Shown here one piece after another: positions 50,576-60,525 of a stretch of 64,000 nucleotides of DNA. A program made the translations under genes and the position numbers. Numbering within the stretch: position 1 is the first letter of the stretch; the number at the start of each line of letters is the position of its first letter. The stretch is from a candidate division NC10 bacterium CSP1-5. GTDB lineage: Bacteria > Methylomirabilota > Methylomirabilia > Methylomirabilales > CSP1-5. Where the stretch lies: NCBI GenBank assembly GCA_001443495.1, contig LDXR01000004.1, positions 1 through 64,000 of the forward strand. Reading direction: 5' to 3'. A model generated the notes under the pieces. The model was not told where the DNA came from, did not search any database, and worked only from the letters and a program-made list of their open reading frames with translations.

Positions 50576-52093
50576 CTATCGCGTCCAGGCCAGCCACAGG
50601 CTGAACAGTTTCTTGATCCACGGGGTGAGCCGCGTCCGGTTGTATGCATCCGCCGCCTGCCGGATGGCCTCGGCCTGGGTCGGGTAGGGATGGATGACGT
50701 TTGCAATCATCTTCAGGCCGAGATTCCCCACCATGGCGAGGGTGATTTCGCTGAGCATCTCGCCGGCATGGCGGGCGACGATGGTGGCCCCGAGGATCCG
50801 GTCGGTCCCTTTCTTGACATGCACCTTGACGAAGCCGTCTTCCTCCCCGTCGGCGATGGCTCGGTCCACCTCTTTCAGGGGTCTGACGAAGGTATCGACC
50901 GCTATCCCCCTGTGTAATGCATCCCCTTCATGCATCCCGACGTGCGCGATCTCCGGGTCGGTGTACGTGCACCAGGGAATGACCAGCGCGCTCACCTTCT
51001 TCCGCCCGAGAAAGAGGGCGTTCTGGAGCACGATGCGCGCTGTGGCATCGGCGGTGTGCGTGAACTTGTGCGGCAGGCAGATATCCCCGGCGGCGTAGAT
51101 GCGGGGATTGGTGGTCTGGAGGTAGTCGTTCACCTCGACCCCATGCGTGGTGTAGGCGACTCCCGCGACCTCCAGGTTCAGCCCTTCCACATTGGGCGCA
51201 CGGCCGGCCCCCACGAGGATCTCATCGACCGACACGTCGGCGCAGCTGGCGTTCCCTTCGAACTGGATAACCTTCTCCCGCCCGCGGGCTTCCACCGTGA
51301 GGATTGTGCAGCCGAGGACGAGGTGGATGCCCTCGCGAACGAAGGCCCGCTGGAGGATTTCGGCCGCGTCGCGGTCCTCGCGGGTCAGGATCTGGTCCTG
51401 GGCCTCAAGGAGCCAGACCTCGGCCCCGAGGCGGCGGAAGGCCTGGGCCATCTCGCAGCCGATCGGTCCCGCGCCGATCACGGCCAGGCGTCTCGGCAAC
51501 TCGGTGAGGGAGAAGACGGTCTCGTTCGTAAGATAGCCGGTCTCGGCGAGTCCCGGAATCGGCGGCGCGGCCGGACGCGCCCCCGTGGCGATGACCGCCC
51601 TGCTGAACCGGAGCGTCTTGCCATTCACCGCGGCGGTGTCCCGGCCGGTGAACTGGGCGTCCCCGAGAAAGACGTCCACGCCCAGCCCTTGGAATCGGCG
51701 AACCGAATCATGATGGCTGATGCGCGCGCGCAGACGGCGCATCCGCTCCATGACGGCCGGAAAGTCCGCCGCCGTCCCTGGGGGGACGCGCACCCCCAAC
51801 TCGGGGGCCCTGTCGATCTCACCGGTGACGCGGGAGGATCGGATCACGCACTTCGAGGGGACGCAGCCGACGTTGAGGCAGTCGCCCCCCAGCAGGTGCT
51901 TCTCAATCAAGGCCACACGGGCGCCGAGGCCTGCCCCTCCCGCTGCCGTCACCAGGCCGGCAGTGCCTGCTCCGATCACGACCAGGTTGTATCCCGGTGC
52001 CGGTTCCGGGTCTTCCCAGTCCGGGGGATGGACATTGGAAAGCAACACCCTATTGTGTTCGTCTTTCGGCAGGATCTCTGGTACGTGCCTCAC
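50576..52093 (-). CDS. Mercuric reductase-like FAD/NAD(P) disulfide oxidoreductase
   Basis: NLVVIGAGTAGLVTAAGGAGLGARVALIEKHLLGGDCLNVGCVPSK; Pyr_redox dimerisation domain. Confidence 0.93.
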   Translation of the reverse strand: MRHVPEILPKDEHNRVLLSNVHPPDWEDPEPAPGYNLVVIGAGTAGLVTAAGGAGLGARVALIEKHLLGGDCLNVGCVPSKCVIRSSRVTGEIDRAPELGVRVPPGTAADFPAVMERMRRLRARISHHDSVRRFQGLGVDVFLGDAQFTGRDTAAVNGKTLRFSRAVIATGARPAAPPIPGLAETGYLTNETVFSLTELPRRLAVIGAGPIGCEMAQAFRRLGAEVWLLEAQDQILTREDRDAAEILQRAFVREGIHLVLGCTILTVEARGREKVIQFEGNASCADVSVDEILVGAGRAPNVEGLNLEVAGVAYTTHGVEVNDYLQTTNPRIYAAGDICLPHKFTHTADATARIVLQNALFLGRKKVSALVIPWCTYTDPEIAHVGMHEGDALHRGIAVDTFVRPLKEVDRAIADGEEDGFVKVHVKKGTDRILGATIVARHAGEMLSEITLAMVGNLGLKMIANVIHPYPTQAEAIRQAADAYNRTRLTPWIKKLFSLWLAWTR

Positions 52094-52120
52094 GGGGACG
52101 CTCCTACGTAATCGATGATC

Positions 52121-52834
52121 TTATTCCATCTTCGCTCTGACTTCCCTCTCTGTCAGTTTTCGGCGTGCGTATCGGATCAGGAACGCCAGGACCAGCCCTA
52201 CGGCAACCAGGACACCCATCAGGGCCCAGGGGACCCGGCCTTGGGTCAGGCCCTCGGTGAATGCGTCTGCTCCAACGACGAAAAGGATGGTCGCGGGCAG
52301 CATGCAGACCCAGGACCAGATCACGTAGGTCCAGAAGGGGATCCGCGTGAGGCCGAAGCCATAATTGAGGAGGTTAAAGGGGAAAAGGGGGACCAGCCGA
52401 GTGAGGGCCACGATGATGGCTCCATGTTCTTCGGTGAGCCGGTCCAGCCTTTGGAATGTCTCATTGGACGACAGGCGGCGGGCCACCGCATCTCGGGCAA
52501 AGTAGCGCGCGATGAGGAACGCCAGGCTGGCCCCCAGCGTGGCCGCATTGATCACGACCACGACCCCGAGTACGGATCCGAAGAGGGTCCCCGCCACAAC
52601 GGTCAGGGCCGACCCCGGGATGGCCGCAACCACGGCGGCGGCGTACAGAAAGAAAAAGACAAGAGGTCCCCAGGATCCCAGTCCCTCGATCCAGCTCCGT
52701 AGCGCGCCCAGCCGCTCACCGATCCCGAAAATCCTCACCAGGACGAGAATCAGCAGGATGGTGGCGACGAGCAGCGCCGGCCGCCACCAGTCGTGCCGGT
52801 TCTCGTGCGTGCCGCCTGTTTCCTTTGCTGTCAT
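52121..52834 (-). CDS. TVP38/TMEM64 family (SNARE-associated/DedA-like) membrane protein
   Basis: GSALTVVAGTLFGSVLGVVVVINAATLGASLAFLIARYFARDAV; RLVPLFPFNLLNYGFGLTRIPFWTYVIWSW. Confidence 0.9.
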   Translation of the reverse strand: MTAKETGGTHENRHDWWRPALLVATILLILVLVRIFGIGERLGALRSWIEGLGSWGPLVFFFLYAAAVVAAIPGSALTVVAGTLFGSVLGVVVVINAATLGASLAFLIARYFARDAVARRLSSNETFQRLDRLTEEHGAIIVALTRLVPLFPFNLLNYGFGLTRIPFWTYVIWSWVCMLPATILFVVGADAFTEGLTQGRVPWALMGVLVAVGLVLAFLIRYARRKLTEREVRAKME

Positions 52835-53031
52835 GCCGTGAGCCCGTTGACCTCATCGCGTCGTGTGAGTCGTGGCCGCCGTGAACCATAGCGCCCACGG
52901 ATCAGGACGATGATGCGATCTCCCCATGAAGATCCAGAAGGCCTGCGGCGGCCCGGTCCGAGATGTTGATTGCGCCTCGGATCAATCGCATGGCATGTGT
53001 TCCCTGGGTGCGTCGCGGGTCCGCCGCTTAG

Positions 53032-54045
53032 TCACCGCTCCTCCTCCTCGTTATGAACAGGGTTGACCGCTTCCTCTAGGGTGGCGCGGCGGGCGGCTCC
53101 CAGCAGGGTGGTCTTGTCGTTCAGAATAACCCGGACCGGCATCGCGTCAAGCAACGGCTTCATCCGACCCTTGGCTGTGAAGGCCGTCATGAACGTCGAT
53201 TCCTTCAGCTTCTGGATGATCTGTGGCGCGATCCCGCCTCCGACAAACAGGCCGCCCGTGGCCAAGACCTTCAAGGCCAGGTTGCCGGCCTCCGCCCCGT
53301 AGAGCGACACAAAGAGGTCCAGGGCGTCAGTGCAGAGCGCGCTTTTTCCCTCCAAGGCGGCTTGAGCGATGACGGCCGGGGGATCATCCCGGCGCAACCG
53401 TTCGGCGAGCCAGGCCGGCTCCTCGGCGCGCCCCGTATCCCGAAGGAACGTATAGATGTTGAGCAATCCCGGTCCGGAGAGGACGCGCTCGTAACTCACA
53501 TGCTTATACTTTGTGAGCAGGTAGCGAAGCAGCTCCATTTCCAGGTCATTGCGAGGGGCGAAAGTGGCATGGCCCCCCTCGGAGGCAAAGGGTCGGTGCT
53601 GGGTGCCGTCCCAATAGAGGCCGGCCTCGCCGAGCCCGGTCCCCGCAGAGATCAGGGCCGCGTTGCCTGTGGCGTCTGGTGCCCCCTCGCTCAACACCGC
53701 GAAGTCCTTCGGCTCCAGGACGGCGATGCCGTAGGCGCTTGCCTCCAGGTCATTGATGACGAGCGCCTTCTCGAGACCCAACCGGGGTGCGACCTGGCGT
53801 GCGTCCACCACCCACGGGAGGTTGGTCGCCTTACACCGACCGTTCCGGACAGGTCCGGCCACGCCGAAGCAGGCCTGGGCAACGGGCAGGCGGTGGGCCG
53901 ACACGAACTGTGCCAGGACCGATTCGAGGCTGGGGTGCTCCCGGCTGGAAAAGGTGCCTTCTACAACCAGCGTCAGGTGGCCGCTATCGACGCCGACGTA
54001 TGCGAGTCGCGTGTTGGTCCCGCCGATGTCGCCGGCCAGGATCAT
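53032..54045 (-). CDS. glk: Glucokinase
   Basis: MILAGDIGGTNTRLA, ACFGVAGPVRNGRCKATNLPW, LISAGTGLGEAGL. Confidence 0.92.
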   Translation of the reverse strand: MILAGDIGGTNTRLAYVGVDSGHLTLVVEGTFSSREHPSLESVLAQFVSAHRLPVAQACFGVAGPVRNGRCKATNLPWVVDARQVAPRLGLEKALVINDLEASAYGIAVLEPKDFAVLSEGAPDATGNAALISAGTGLGEAGLYWDGTQHRPFASEGGHATFAPRNDLEMELLRYLLTKYKHVSYERVLSGPGLLNIYTFLRDTGRAEEPAWLAERLRRDDPPAVIAQAALEGKSALCTDALDLFVSLYGAEAGNLALKVLATGGLFVGGGIAPQIIQKLKESTFMTAFTAKGRMKPLLDAMPVRVILNDKTTLLGAARRATLEEAVNPVHNEEEER

Positions 54046-54144
54046 GTCTCAATCCTCCCACCGTAAGATATCCTTCGGCACCATGTCCCGCAGGGCCCCT
54101 CCTTCATTATTATAATACGGTCTCCCGGGTCCTGATCGATCGCA

Positions 54145-55875
54145 CTACGCCAGCGCCTGCCTGATGGCCGTATCCAATGTTCTCACGCCTGCGAGCACGT
54201 CAGCACCCAGGTGAACCCGCAGGACCCGCCGATTCCGCTCCGCCAATACCTGAAAGTCGCCGCGGGCCTGCGCCGCCTTCACCACGCCGAAGGTGTATTG
54301 CTGGCCGGGCACCGGCAGGTCCGCCGCATCGTCACAGGTGATCTGCACAAAGACTCCGGTGTTCGGTCCGCCCTTGTACGCCTGGCCGGTCGAGTGCAGC
54401 AGGCGCGGACCAAACCCCAGAGACGTTGCCACGCCCCTCGTGTCGCGGACGGCGTGACGCACCGCTTGAAGCCGCTCCTCGTGGGCGGCGTTCATCTCGA
54501 CATAGGCCAGGAGCGCAAAGTAATCAGCAGTCGTGAGTCGATGCAGGTGCGCCCGGAGAGTGCCGACAAGCGACCGATCGCGCCCGGTCGCCGTGGCCAG
54601 CGCTGCGGCGTTCTTCTCGTCTGCAAACAATGTGATCCCGGCCTCTGTGAGGACTGGGGCCTCAGGCGGGAGTGAGCCGGTCTGTTCATACTCGGCGGTC
54701 AGCTTCCGCGTCGCCACTTTACTCGTCTCCACATCCGGCTGGTTGAAGGGATTGATCCCCAGGATCGATCCTGCCACCGCCGTGGCCATCTCCCAGCGAA
54801 AGAACTCCCGGCCCAGGTCATAGGGGTCCGCGACCGCGATCCGAACCACGGGATGCCCCGCCTTCTCCAGGGCGGCGACCGCCGCGTCCTGCTGTGAGTC
54901 AGGAGCCGATTCGAGGCGCACGTAGACGAACACGCGGTCCGCGCCGTACACCTCGGGCGGGCCCGCCTGCTCGCGGTCCACCGGGATGAGCCCTGTGCCC
55001 TCCTTGCCCGTGGATTCCGCCAACATCTGCTCGAGCCACGCGCCGAGGTCCCAAATGCCGGGCGACGGGATGAGCGTCACCTTGTCGCGGCCGTTTCTGG
55101 CGAGGACGCCGAGGATGGCGCCCAGGACCACGCCGGGATTATCCTCGGGCGGGACACCCGACGCGCACCTGTGCACCATCTCGTCGGCGCGGTCGAGGAA
55201 TCGGCGGACGTCCAGGCCCATCACGGCCGCCGGCACCATGCCGAAATTCGAGAGGGCCGAGTACCGGCCGCCGATGCTCGGGATGCCGAAGAAGATGTGC
55301 CGGAACCCATCGCGCTCGGCGACCTGCTGTAATTTCGATCCCGGGTCCGTGATGGCGATGAAACGATCGCCCACCTTTTCGGCCCCGATGACCTCCTTGG
55401 CCCGCTGGAAGAAGTACTGCGTGAAGATGTTGGACTCCAAGGTCGTTCCCGACTTGCTCGACACGATGAACACGGTGCGGGCCAGGTCTACCTTCCTCTC
55501 GACCGCCCTGATCTGAGCCGGATCAGTCGAATCAAGGATGTGGAGTTCGGGATACCCGTGGATCTCGCCGAATGTCATCTTCAAGACTTCCGGACACAGG
55601 CTTGAGCCACCCATCCCCAGCAGCAGCGCGTGCTGAAAGCCTGCGCCCTTGACCTCCTCCGCAATGGCGGTCAGGTGACCGATCCGGGCCAACTGATCCT
55701 CGGTGATGCTCAACCAGCCGAGCCACTTCCCCTCGTCGGTCCCTGTCCAGAGTGAGGCGTCCCGTGCCCACAGCCTCCCCACCTTGCCGTTGATTCGCCA
55801 GTCGTCGAGTGTCTCCGCGAGCTGGGACGTCAGATCGTCCGGCAGGGTGGTGGTCTGCCCGGATGGGCGGCTCAT
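54145..55875 (-). CDS. pgi: Glucose-6-phosphate isomerase (related to the isomerase part of transaldolase/Pgi fusions)
   Basis: LLLGMGGSSLCPEVLKMTF, VSSKSGTTLESN, GGRYSALSNFGMVPAAVMG. Confidence 0.88.
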   Translation of the reverse strand: MSRPSGQTTTLPDDLTSQLAETLDDWRINGKVGRLWARDASLWTGTDEGKWLGWLSITEDQLARIGHLTAIAEEVKGAGFQHALLLGMGGSSLCPEVLKMTFGEIHGYPELHILDSTDPAQIRAVERKVDLARTVFIVSSKSGTTLESNIFTQYFFQRAKEVIGAEKVGDRFIAITDPGSKLQQVAERDGFRHIFFGIPSIGGRYSALSNFGMVPAAVMGLDVRRFLDRADEMVHRCASGVPPEDNPGVVLGAILGVLARNGRDKVTLIPSPGIWDLGAWLEQMLAESTGKEGTGLIPVDREQAGPPEVYGADRVFVYVRLESAPDSQQDAAVAALEKAGHPVVRIAVADPYDLGREFFRWEMATAVAGSILGINPFNQPDVETSKVATRKLTAEYEQTGSLPPEAPVLTEAGITLFADEKNAAALATATGRDRSLVGTLRAHLHRLTTADYFALLAYVEMNAAHEERLQAVRHAVRDTRGVATSLGFGPRLLHSTGQAYKGGPNTGVFVQITCDDAADLPVPGQQYTFGVVKAAQARGDFQVLAERNRRVLRVHLGADVLAGVRTLDTAIRQALA

Positions 55876-57497
55876 CGACCCGCCGTCCTTTCTACCGGAG
55901 CGACGACAGGAGTCAACTCCCCGGTGTCGCCCGTCCGCCCGACCAACTCGCCTTCGCCGGCGGTCCCGGGTGAAGGCGGAACCCGGCTGGGTTCGGGGTG
56001 GGGTGCGCGGGCCCGGAGCGACTCCCAGAGGCTCATGCCGGCCACCGTGGCGAAGCCGATGGAGTAGAGGAGAAGGAAGGGATCGATGAGGAACCGGCTA
56101 CGCCGGAGGAACAGGGATACCCCATAGAGGCAGTACAGGGCCAGGAGCGCCTCAAGGAGGCTCAGCCAGGGCACCGGGGCGCGATATCGCTTGCCCACCC
56201 ATGTGTCCGAGCGTTTCTCGATCCGAAATTTCGGAGTCCGGATGAAGGCCCCCCGGACATTGAGCAGCGCCTCGAGGATGGCCTTCGTGTTGTTCAGCGC
56301 AATGCCCGTCCCGAAGACGAGCAGAGCAGGAAAGGCCCAGAGCCTCCGCGTCCAGTCGGGGTACAGCTGCATTTGGGCGTACAGGTACATGCTGGACGGC
56401 CCGAACGTCGCCACCGAGAAGAAGGCCGCGACCGCCAGGAGGTGCTCCCGGACCGTCAGGAAGCGCTCGGATTGCAGGAGGAGGGGTGCGCTGAGGACGA
56501 CCACGAGCATCAGGGGATGCACCATGTAGTTCGTCAGGTGAAAAACCGCCTGATACTTCGTGAACAGAGGGAGATCTGCCCTCAGGATCCGGGGGACGAG
56601 CTTCCTGGCGGTCTGAATCGAGCCCTTGGCCCAACGGTGCTGCTGGCTCCGGGCGCCGGTCAGTTGCACGGGGACCTCGGCCGGGCAGACGACCTGCGGC
56701 AAAAACTTCATCCGCCATCCCTTGAGCTGGGCCCGGTAACTCAGGTCGAGGTCCTCCGTCAAGGTGTCCGCCTGCCATCCGCCCGCGTCGTCGATGGCCG
56801 TCCGCCGCCAGATTCCGGCGGTGCCGTTGAAGTTCATGAAGAGGCCCGACCAGCAGCGGGCCGCCTGCTCGACCCAGAAGTGGCCGTCGATCCCGAAGCT
56901 CTGCACCAGGGTGAGGAGGGAGTAGTCCCTGTTGATATGGCCCCACCGGACCTGGACCATGGCGATATCGGGATCCTGGAAGAACGGCAGGGTCTTCATC
57001 AGGAAGTCCGGGGTGGGCACGAAGTCGGCATCGAAGATGGCGACGAACTCGCCCCGGGCACCCGCCAGGCCGTCCCTGAGTGCTCCCGCCTTGTACCCGG
57101 TGCGGGTGGTCCGGTGGAGCAGGGTGATGTCGGTCCCCGCCCGGCGGTAGGCTTCGATGAGCTCACCGGCGATGGCCGTCGTTTCATCCGTGGAGTCGTC
57201 CAACACCTGGATCTCGAGCTTCTCCCGCGGATACTCGAGTCGCACCACGGCGTCGATCAGCCGCTGGACGACGTAACGCTCGTTGTAGATCGGTAGCTGC
57301 ACCGTGATGACGGGCAGGTCCTGACCGGGCTGCTGCCAGCTCCGCCAGACCTCGTCGTCGGCCTGCAGCATCCGCTCCCGGGTGCGACGGTGCAGATGGA
57401 TCATGATGTAGCAGTTGATCCCATAGAGGAAAAGGAGGAAGAGGGCCGTGAAGTAGAGGACGAGCAAGCACCCCATCAGGAGCGGGGCGGCAGTCAT
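55872..57497 (-). CDS. GT2 processive glycosyltransferase (cellulose synthase-like)
   Basis: VQVLDDSTDETT, FDADFVP, TLTEDLDLSYRAQLKGW, QQHRWAKG (QxxRW). Confidence 0.93.
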   Translation of the reverse strand: MTAAPLLMGCLLVLYFTALFLLFLYGINCYIMIHLHRRTRERMLQADDEVWRSWQQPGQDLPVITVQLPIYNERYVVQRLIDAVVRLEYPREKLEIQVLDDSTDETTAIAGELIEAYRRAGTDITLLHRTTRTGYKAGALRDGLAGARGEFVAIFDADFVPTPDFLMKTLPFFQDPDIAMVQVRWGHINRDYSLLTLVQSFGIDGHFWVEQAARCWSGLFMNFNGTAGIWRRTAIDDAGGWQADTLTEDLDLSYRAQLKGWRMKFLPQVVCPAEVPVQLTGARSQQHRWAKGSIQTARKLVPRILRADLPLFTKYQAVFHLTNYMVHPLMLVVVLSAPLLLQSERFLTVREHLLAVAAFFSVATFGPSSMYLYAQMQLYPDWTRRLWAFPALLVFGTGIALNNTKAILEALLNVRGAFIRTPKFRIEKRSDTWVGKRYRAPVPWLSLLEALLALYCLYGVSLFLRRSRFLIDPFLLLYSIGFATVAGMSLWESLRARAPHPEPSRVPPSPGTAGEGELVGRTGDTGELTPVVAPVERTAGR

Positions 57498-58864
57498 CGG
57501 GATGTCTCCGCCATCGGCCTCATGCCCCTGGCCGCTTCCGTCGCGGCGCGGCGATGCCAGAGGGCCTGGAAGACGAGGAGCGCGACCAGGGGGACGAACT
57601 CACCCAGCCGAATGCCCAAGGGGAGGAGCTCAGGCTCCTGGAGGTACTTCACGTAGGAGAGCGCGATGGCGCCGGTGAGATAGAGCCATCCCCATGTCGG
57701 GAAGAGACAGAGGAATGGAAGGATCCAGATCAGGTACCACGGGTGAAGACTCGTCGGCAGCAGCACGAGGTACGCGCTCACCATGAGATACCCGCGCCAC
57801 AGAACATCTGCGTCCTGCCACCGGCGGGCGAGGGTGAGTGCCACGCCCGCGAGGAGGGCGGTGACGAGGAGGATCGCCACCGGGCGGGCTGAGGCGGTGA
57901 AGGGGCCGAGGACAAAGGCCAGAACATCGCGGAGCCCGACGTTGAAGTCCTCCTCGGCGGCGAAGTAGCCCGGGAAGAATCCCAGCACCTTCCCCCCCGC
58001 GCCGATGAGGTACGGCAGGTACCCCGCAAGGATCGTCGCGGCAACGACGAGGGGGAAGACGCGGTTGCCCCGCCGGACCAGGGCGGGGAAGAGGACCGCC
58101 GGATACAGCTTGATCAAGGTGGCGGTTCCGAGCGCGGTGCCGGCGAGGAACGACTTTCCATCCATGCTGGACAACAGGGCGAGCAGGACGAAGGGGAGCA
58201 TCAGTGCCTCGAGGTGGCCGCTTCCGGCTAATTCAAAAATGACGAGCGGGGACCAGGCGTACAGGAGCACCCTGTCCGGATCGATCCCCCTCCTCTTCAA
58301 GAGACGGATGATGCAGACCATGGTGCCACAATCGAAGAGGATCATGATCCCCTTCATCCCGGTGACGCTGTCGGGGAAAAGAGTGGTGATGGCGGCAAAG
58401 AGCATCTGCGCGCCGGGCGGATAGATGGTCGGCGCCTCCGGTCGATTGATGCGCGGATACACGTCTTCGTCCCGGAGCGCACTGAGCTCCGGGGCTGACG
58501 GAGGGTAGAGATACGGATTGATTCCGGCCCGCTGGACCCGACCGTCCCAGACGTACCGGTAGAGATCACTGGAGAGAACGAGGGGGGCGAAGAGCAGGGC
58601 CGCGCGGAAGAGCACGGCGAATCCCACGATGAGGGCGAGACACGACGGCCCGGGCCGTTTTCGGAACACGGCGGCGCCCGCGACCCCGTAGAGCGCGAAC
58701 AGGGTGAGATACAGGAACGGGTACGCGCCGAGCGGGTCGCCTTCGCGGGCGGTGAGGCCGAGACGGTCGACCAGCGGCGCCAGCCGGAAATTCAGGGCAT
58801 ACAGGAGCCCAGAGAGTGTCCCAAGACCGGAGAAAAGAACAAGAGCACCCTTCCTCCCGCCCAT
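57494..58864 (-). CDS. Polytopic GT87/DUF2029-like glycosyltransferase
   Basis: Multiple TMs; SSDLYRYVWDGRVQRAGINPYLYPP; start refined to MGGRKGALV. Confidence 0.8.
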   Translation of the reverse strand: MGGRKGALVLFSGLGTLSGLLYALNFRLAPLVDRLGLTAREGDPLGAYPFLYLTLFALYGVAGAAVFRKRPGPSCLALIVGFAVLFRAALLFAPLVLSSDLYRYVWDGRVQRAGINPYLYPPSAPELSALRDEDVYPRINRPEAPTIYPPGAQMLFAAITTLFPDSVTGMKGIMILFDCGTMVCIIRLLKRRGIDPDRVLLYAWSPLVIFELAGSGHLEALMLPFVLLALLSSMDGKSFLAGTALGTATLIKLYPAVLFPALVRRGNRVFPLVVAATILAGYLPYLIGAGGKVLGFFPGYFAAEEDFNVGLRDVLAFVLGPFTASARPVAILLVTALLAGVALTLARRWQDADVLWRGYLMVSAYLVLLPTSLHPWYLIWILPFLCLFPTWGWLYLTGAIALSYVKYLQEPELLPLGIRLGEFVPLVALLVFQALWHRRAATEAARGMRPMAETSR

Positions 58865-58874
58865 CCGCGCGCCC

Positions 58875-59408
58875 TCAGACGAACCGGAGGAGCAGGCCCA
58901 AGACACCTGTCCGCCGCGTTGGGGTGGCGGCTGTCCGGTCCGAGAGGAGCCGGTCGATCCCCAGGCACCGCCCTGCCCGGCTCTCTGCAAAGACCAGGTG
59001 GGGTGCGATGAGGAGAAACCAGATCCAGCCCCATTCCCCGGGGACGGAGTAGCTTCCCAAGGCGATGTTGAGCTGCCAGAACGCCCCGCCAAGGCCCCCG
59101 AGGACCGTGAAGAGGCCGACGAGCAGCGAGAGCCCGAGGGCGACCTCCGTGAAAAAGCTCATGGTACCGAAGAAGGTGAAGTTGGGAAGGACAACGTTCT
59201 GCAGGAAAGCCTTGTACCAATCAAAGGTCGGATGGTTGATCTCCTGCCAGATCCACCCGTACAACCATCCGAACCGCTGCCCATCCTGGATGACCCACGG
59301 TGCCTTCTGCCAGGCCGCGTGTATGTACAGGATGCCGAACCCCATGCGGAAGAGCGCGAGGGAAAACGAGGGGCTGACTCCACCCGTAGCTTCACTTTTC
59401 AGGTTCAT
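58875..59408 (-). CDS. DoxX/TQO-small-subunit-like membrane protein
   Basis: Four hydrophobic segments; LFRMGFGILYIHAAWQKAPW...NHPTFDWYKAFLQNVVLPNFTFFGTM. Confidence 0.65.
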   Translation of the reverse strand: MNLKSEATGGVSPSFSLALFRMGFGILYIHAAWQKAPWVIQDGQRFGWLYGWIWQEINHPTFDWYKAFLQNVVLPNFTFFGTMSFFTEVALGLSLLVGLFTVLGGLGGAFWQLNIALGSYSVPGEWGWIWFLLIAPHLVFAESRAGRCLGIDRLLSDRTAATPTRRTGVLGLLLRFV

Positions 59409-59476
59409 CGTCCTCTCCTTTCATCCGTTCGGCTGAGCTCACGGCCGAAGCCCTTGATCCCCTATCCGTTCATCCG

Positions 59477-60499
59477 TCAGATGCTCCAGAGTAATCCGCA
59501 CCCGCGGCAGGGATCGGGAGGGCTGTCGCTCTCGAACGCTTCTCGAAATTGCCGGTACCGCTCTCCGTTCCAGAGGCCGGCAAAGTCCTCGGTGAAGGCA
59601 TTGCCGAGCATCGCACCCCGGTAGTCCTTCGCCGACCAGGGCGAGATGCAGCAGGGGAGGACATTGCCGTTGGCCGTGACGTAGCTCAGCGTCCATGGGC
59701 GCTGGCACCCGGACCAGGGTCGCTGCTCGAGCGCCGTCCCCTTGAGGCTCTCGAGGGGGGTCGTGAGCCCCGAGGCCTTGAAGCCGATATCGAAGGCCCG
59801 GGCGAGTGCCGTCGCCTCCTCGACCAGGCGCTGCTCCCGCTCGTGGAGCGCCCGGTGGAGCGACTGCTCGGCCACCGCGAGCCCCTGACCGTTATAGACG
59901 AGCCGCTGCACGTACACCTCAGGCACCCCGAGATTCACAGCGAGCCGCACGAAGGCCGGCAGCTCGTCGAGGTTTGCCTTCATGGCGGTAAACCACAGGG
60001 ACACCCGCGGCGTCCGCTCGTTGAGTTCGTGCTGGAGCTGGAGCAACTGCCGTACGTTCTCGAGGACCCGGTCGAACTGATCAACACCCCGGATCCGCGC
60101 GTACATCTCCCGGGACGCGGCGTCCATCGAGACCCGGAATTCGTCCAGGCGGCTCTCAATGAGCTGGCGCGCCCGCGTCGGGGTGAGCGCGATGGCGTCG
60201 GAATTGAAAAGGACCGTCGCGCCCCTGGCCTTCACGTACGCGACCATGGCGAAGAGCTCCCGGTTCAAGAGCGGCTCCCCGACGCCGTGCAGGACGACGC
60301 GCTCGAGGACGGGGAACTGGTCCACGATCCCTTTGAGCTCCGCCAGGGTGAGGTCCTTCGGAGGCTCGAGCGTCAGGAAGGTCCGGACGCACGTCTGGCA
60401 TTTCGAGTCACAGCGATTGGTCGTCTCGAGATACAGCGTCCGGGGCAGTGTCGGCACCTCCGCGGGGCGCTTGGTCTCGCTCATATTGTCGCTCATCAC
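59477..60499 (-). CDS. Radical SAM/SPASM domain protein
   Basis: CDSKCQTCVR cluster motif, GVGEPLLNRELF, C-terminal CQRPWTLSYVTANGNVLPCCISPWSAKDYRGAMLG. The annotated start overlaps a CTCATCA repeat. Confidence 0.88.
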   Translation of the reverse strand: MMSDNMSETKRPAEVPTLPRTLYLETTNRCDSKCQTCVRTFLTLEPPKDLTLAELKGIVDQFPVLERVVLHGVGEPLLNRELFAMVAYVKARGATVLFNSDAIALTPTRARQLIESRLDEFRVSMDAASREMYARIRGVDQFDRVLENVRQLLQLQHELNERTPRVSLWFTAMKANLDELPAFVRLAVNLGVPEVYVQRLVYNGQGLAVAEQSLHRALHEREQRLVEEATALARAFDIGFKASGLTTPLESLKGTALEQRPWSGCQRPWTLSYVTANGNVLPCCISPWSAKDYRGAMLGNAFTEDFAGLWNGERYRQFREAFESDSPPDPCRGCGLLWSI

Positions 60500-60519
60500 T
60501 CAGTCCTCATCACTCGTGA
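60492..60519. repeat. Heptamer array (CTCATCA CTCAGTC CTCATCA CTCGTGA)
   Basis: Four consecutive 7-mers between two radical SAM genes, overlapping the predicted start of one. Confidence 0.7.
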
Positions 60520-60525
60520 CACGCC

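Noticed and set aside
55998-57296. 432-aa plus-strand ORF opposite the GT2 gene
   Set aside because: Antisense GC artefact; no domain-like sequence.
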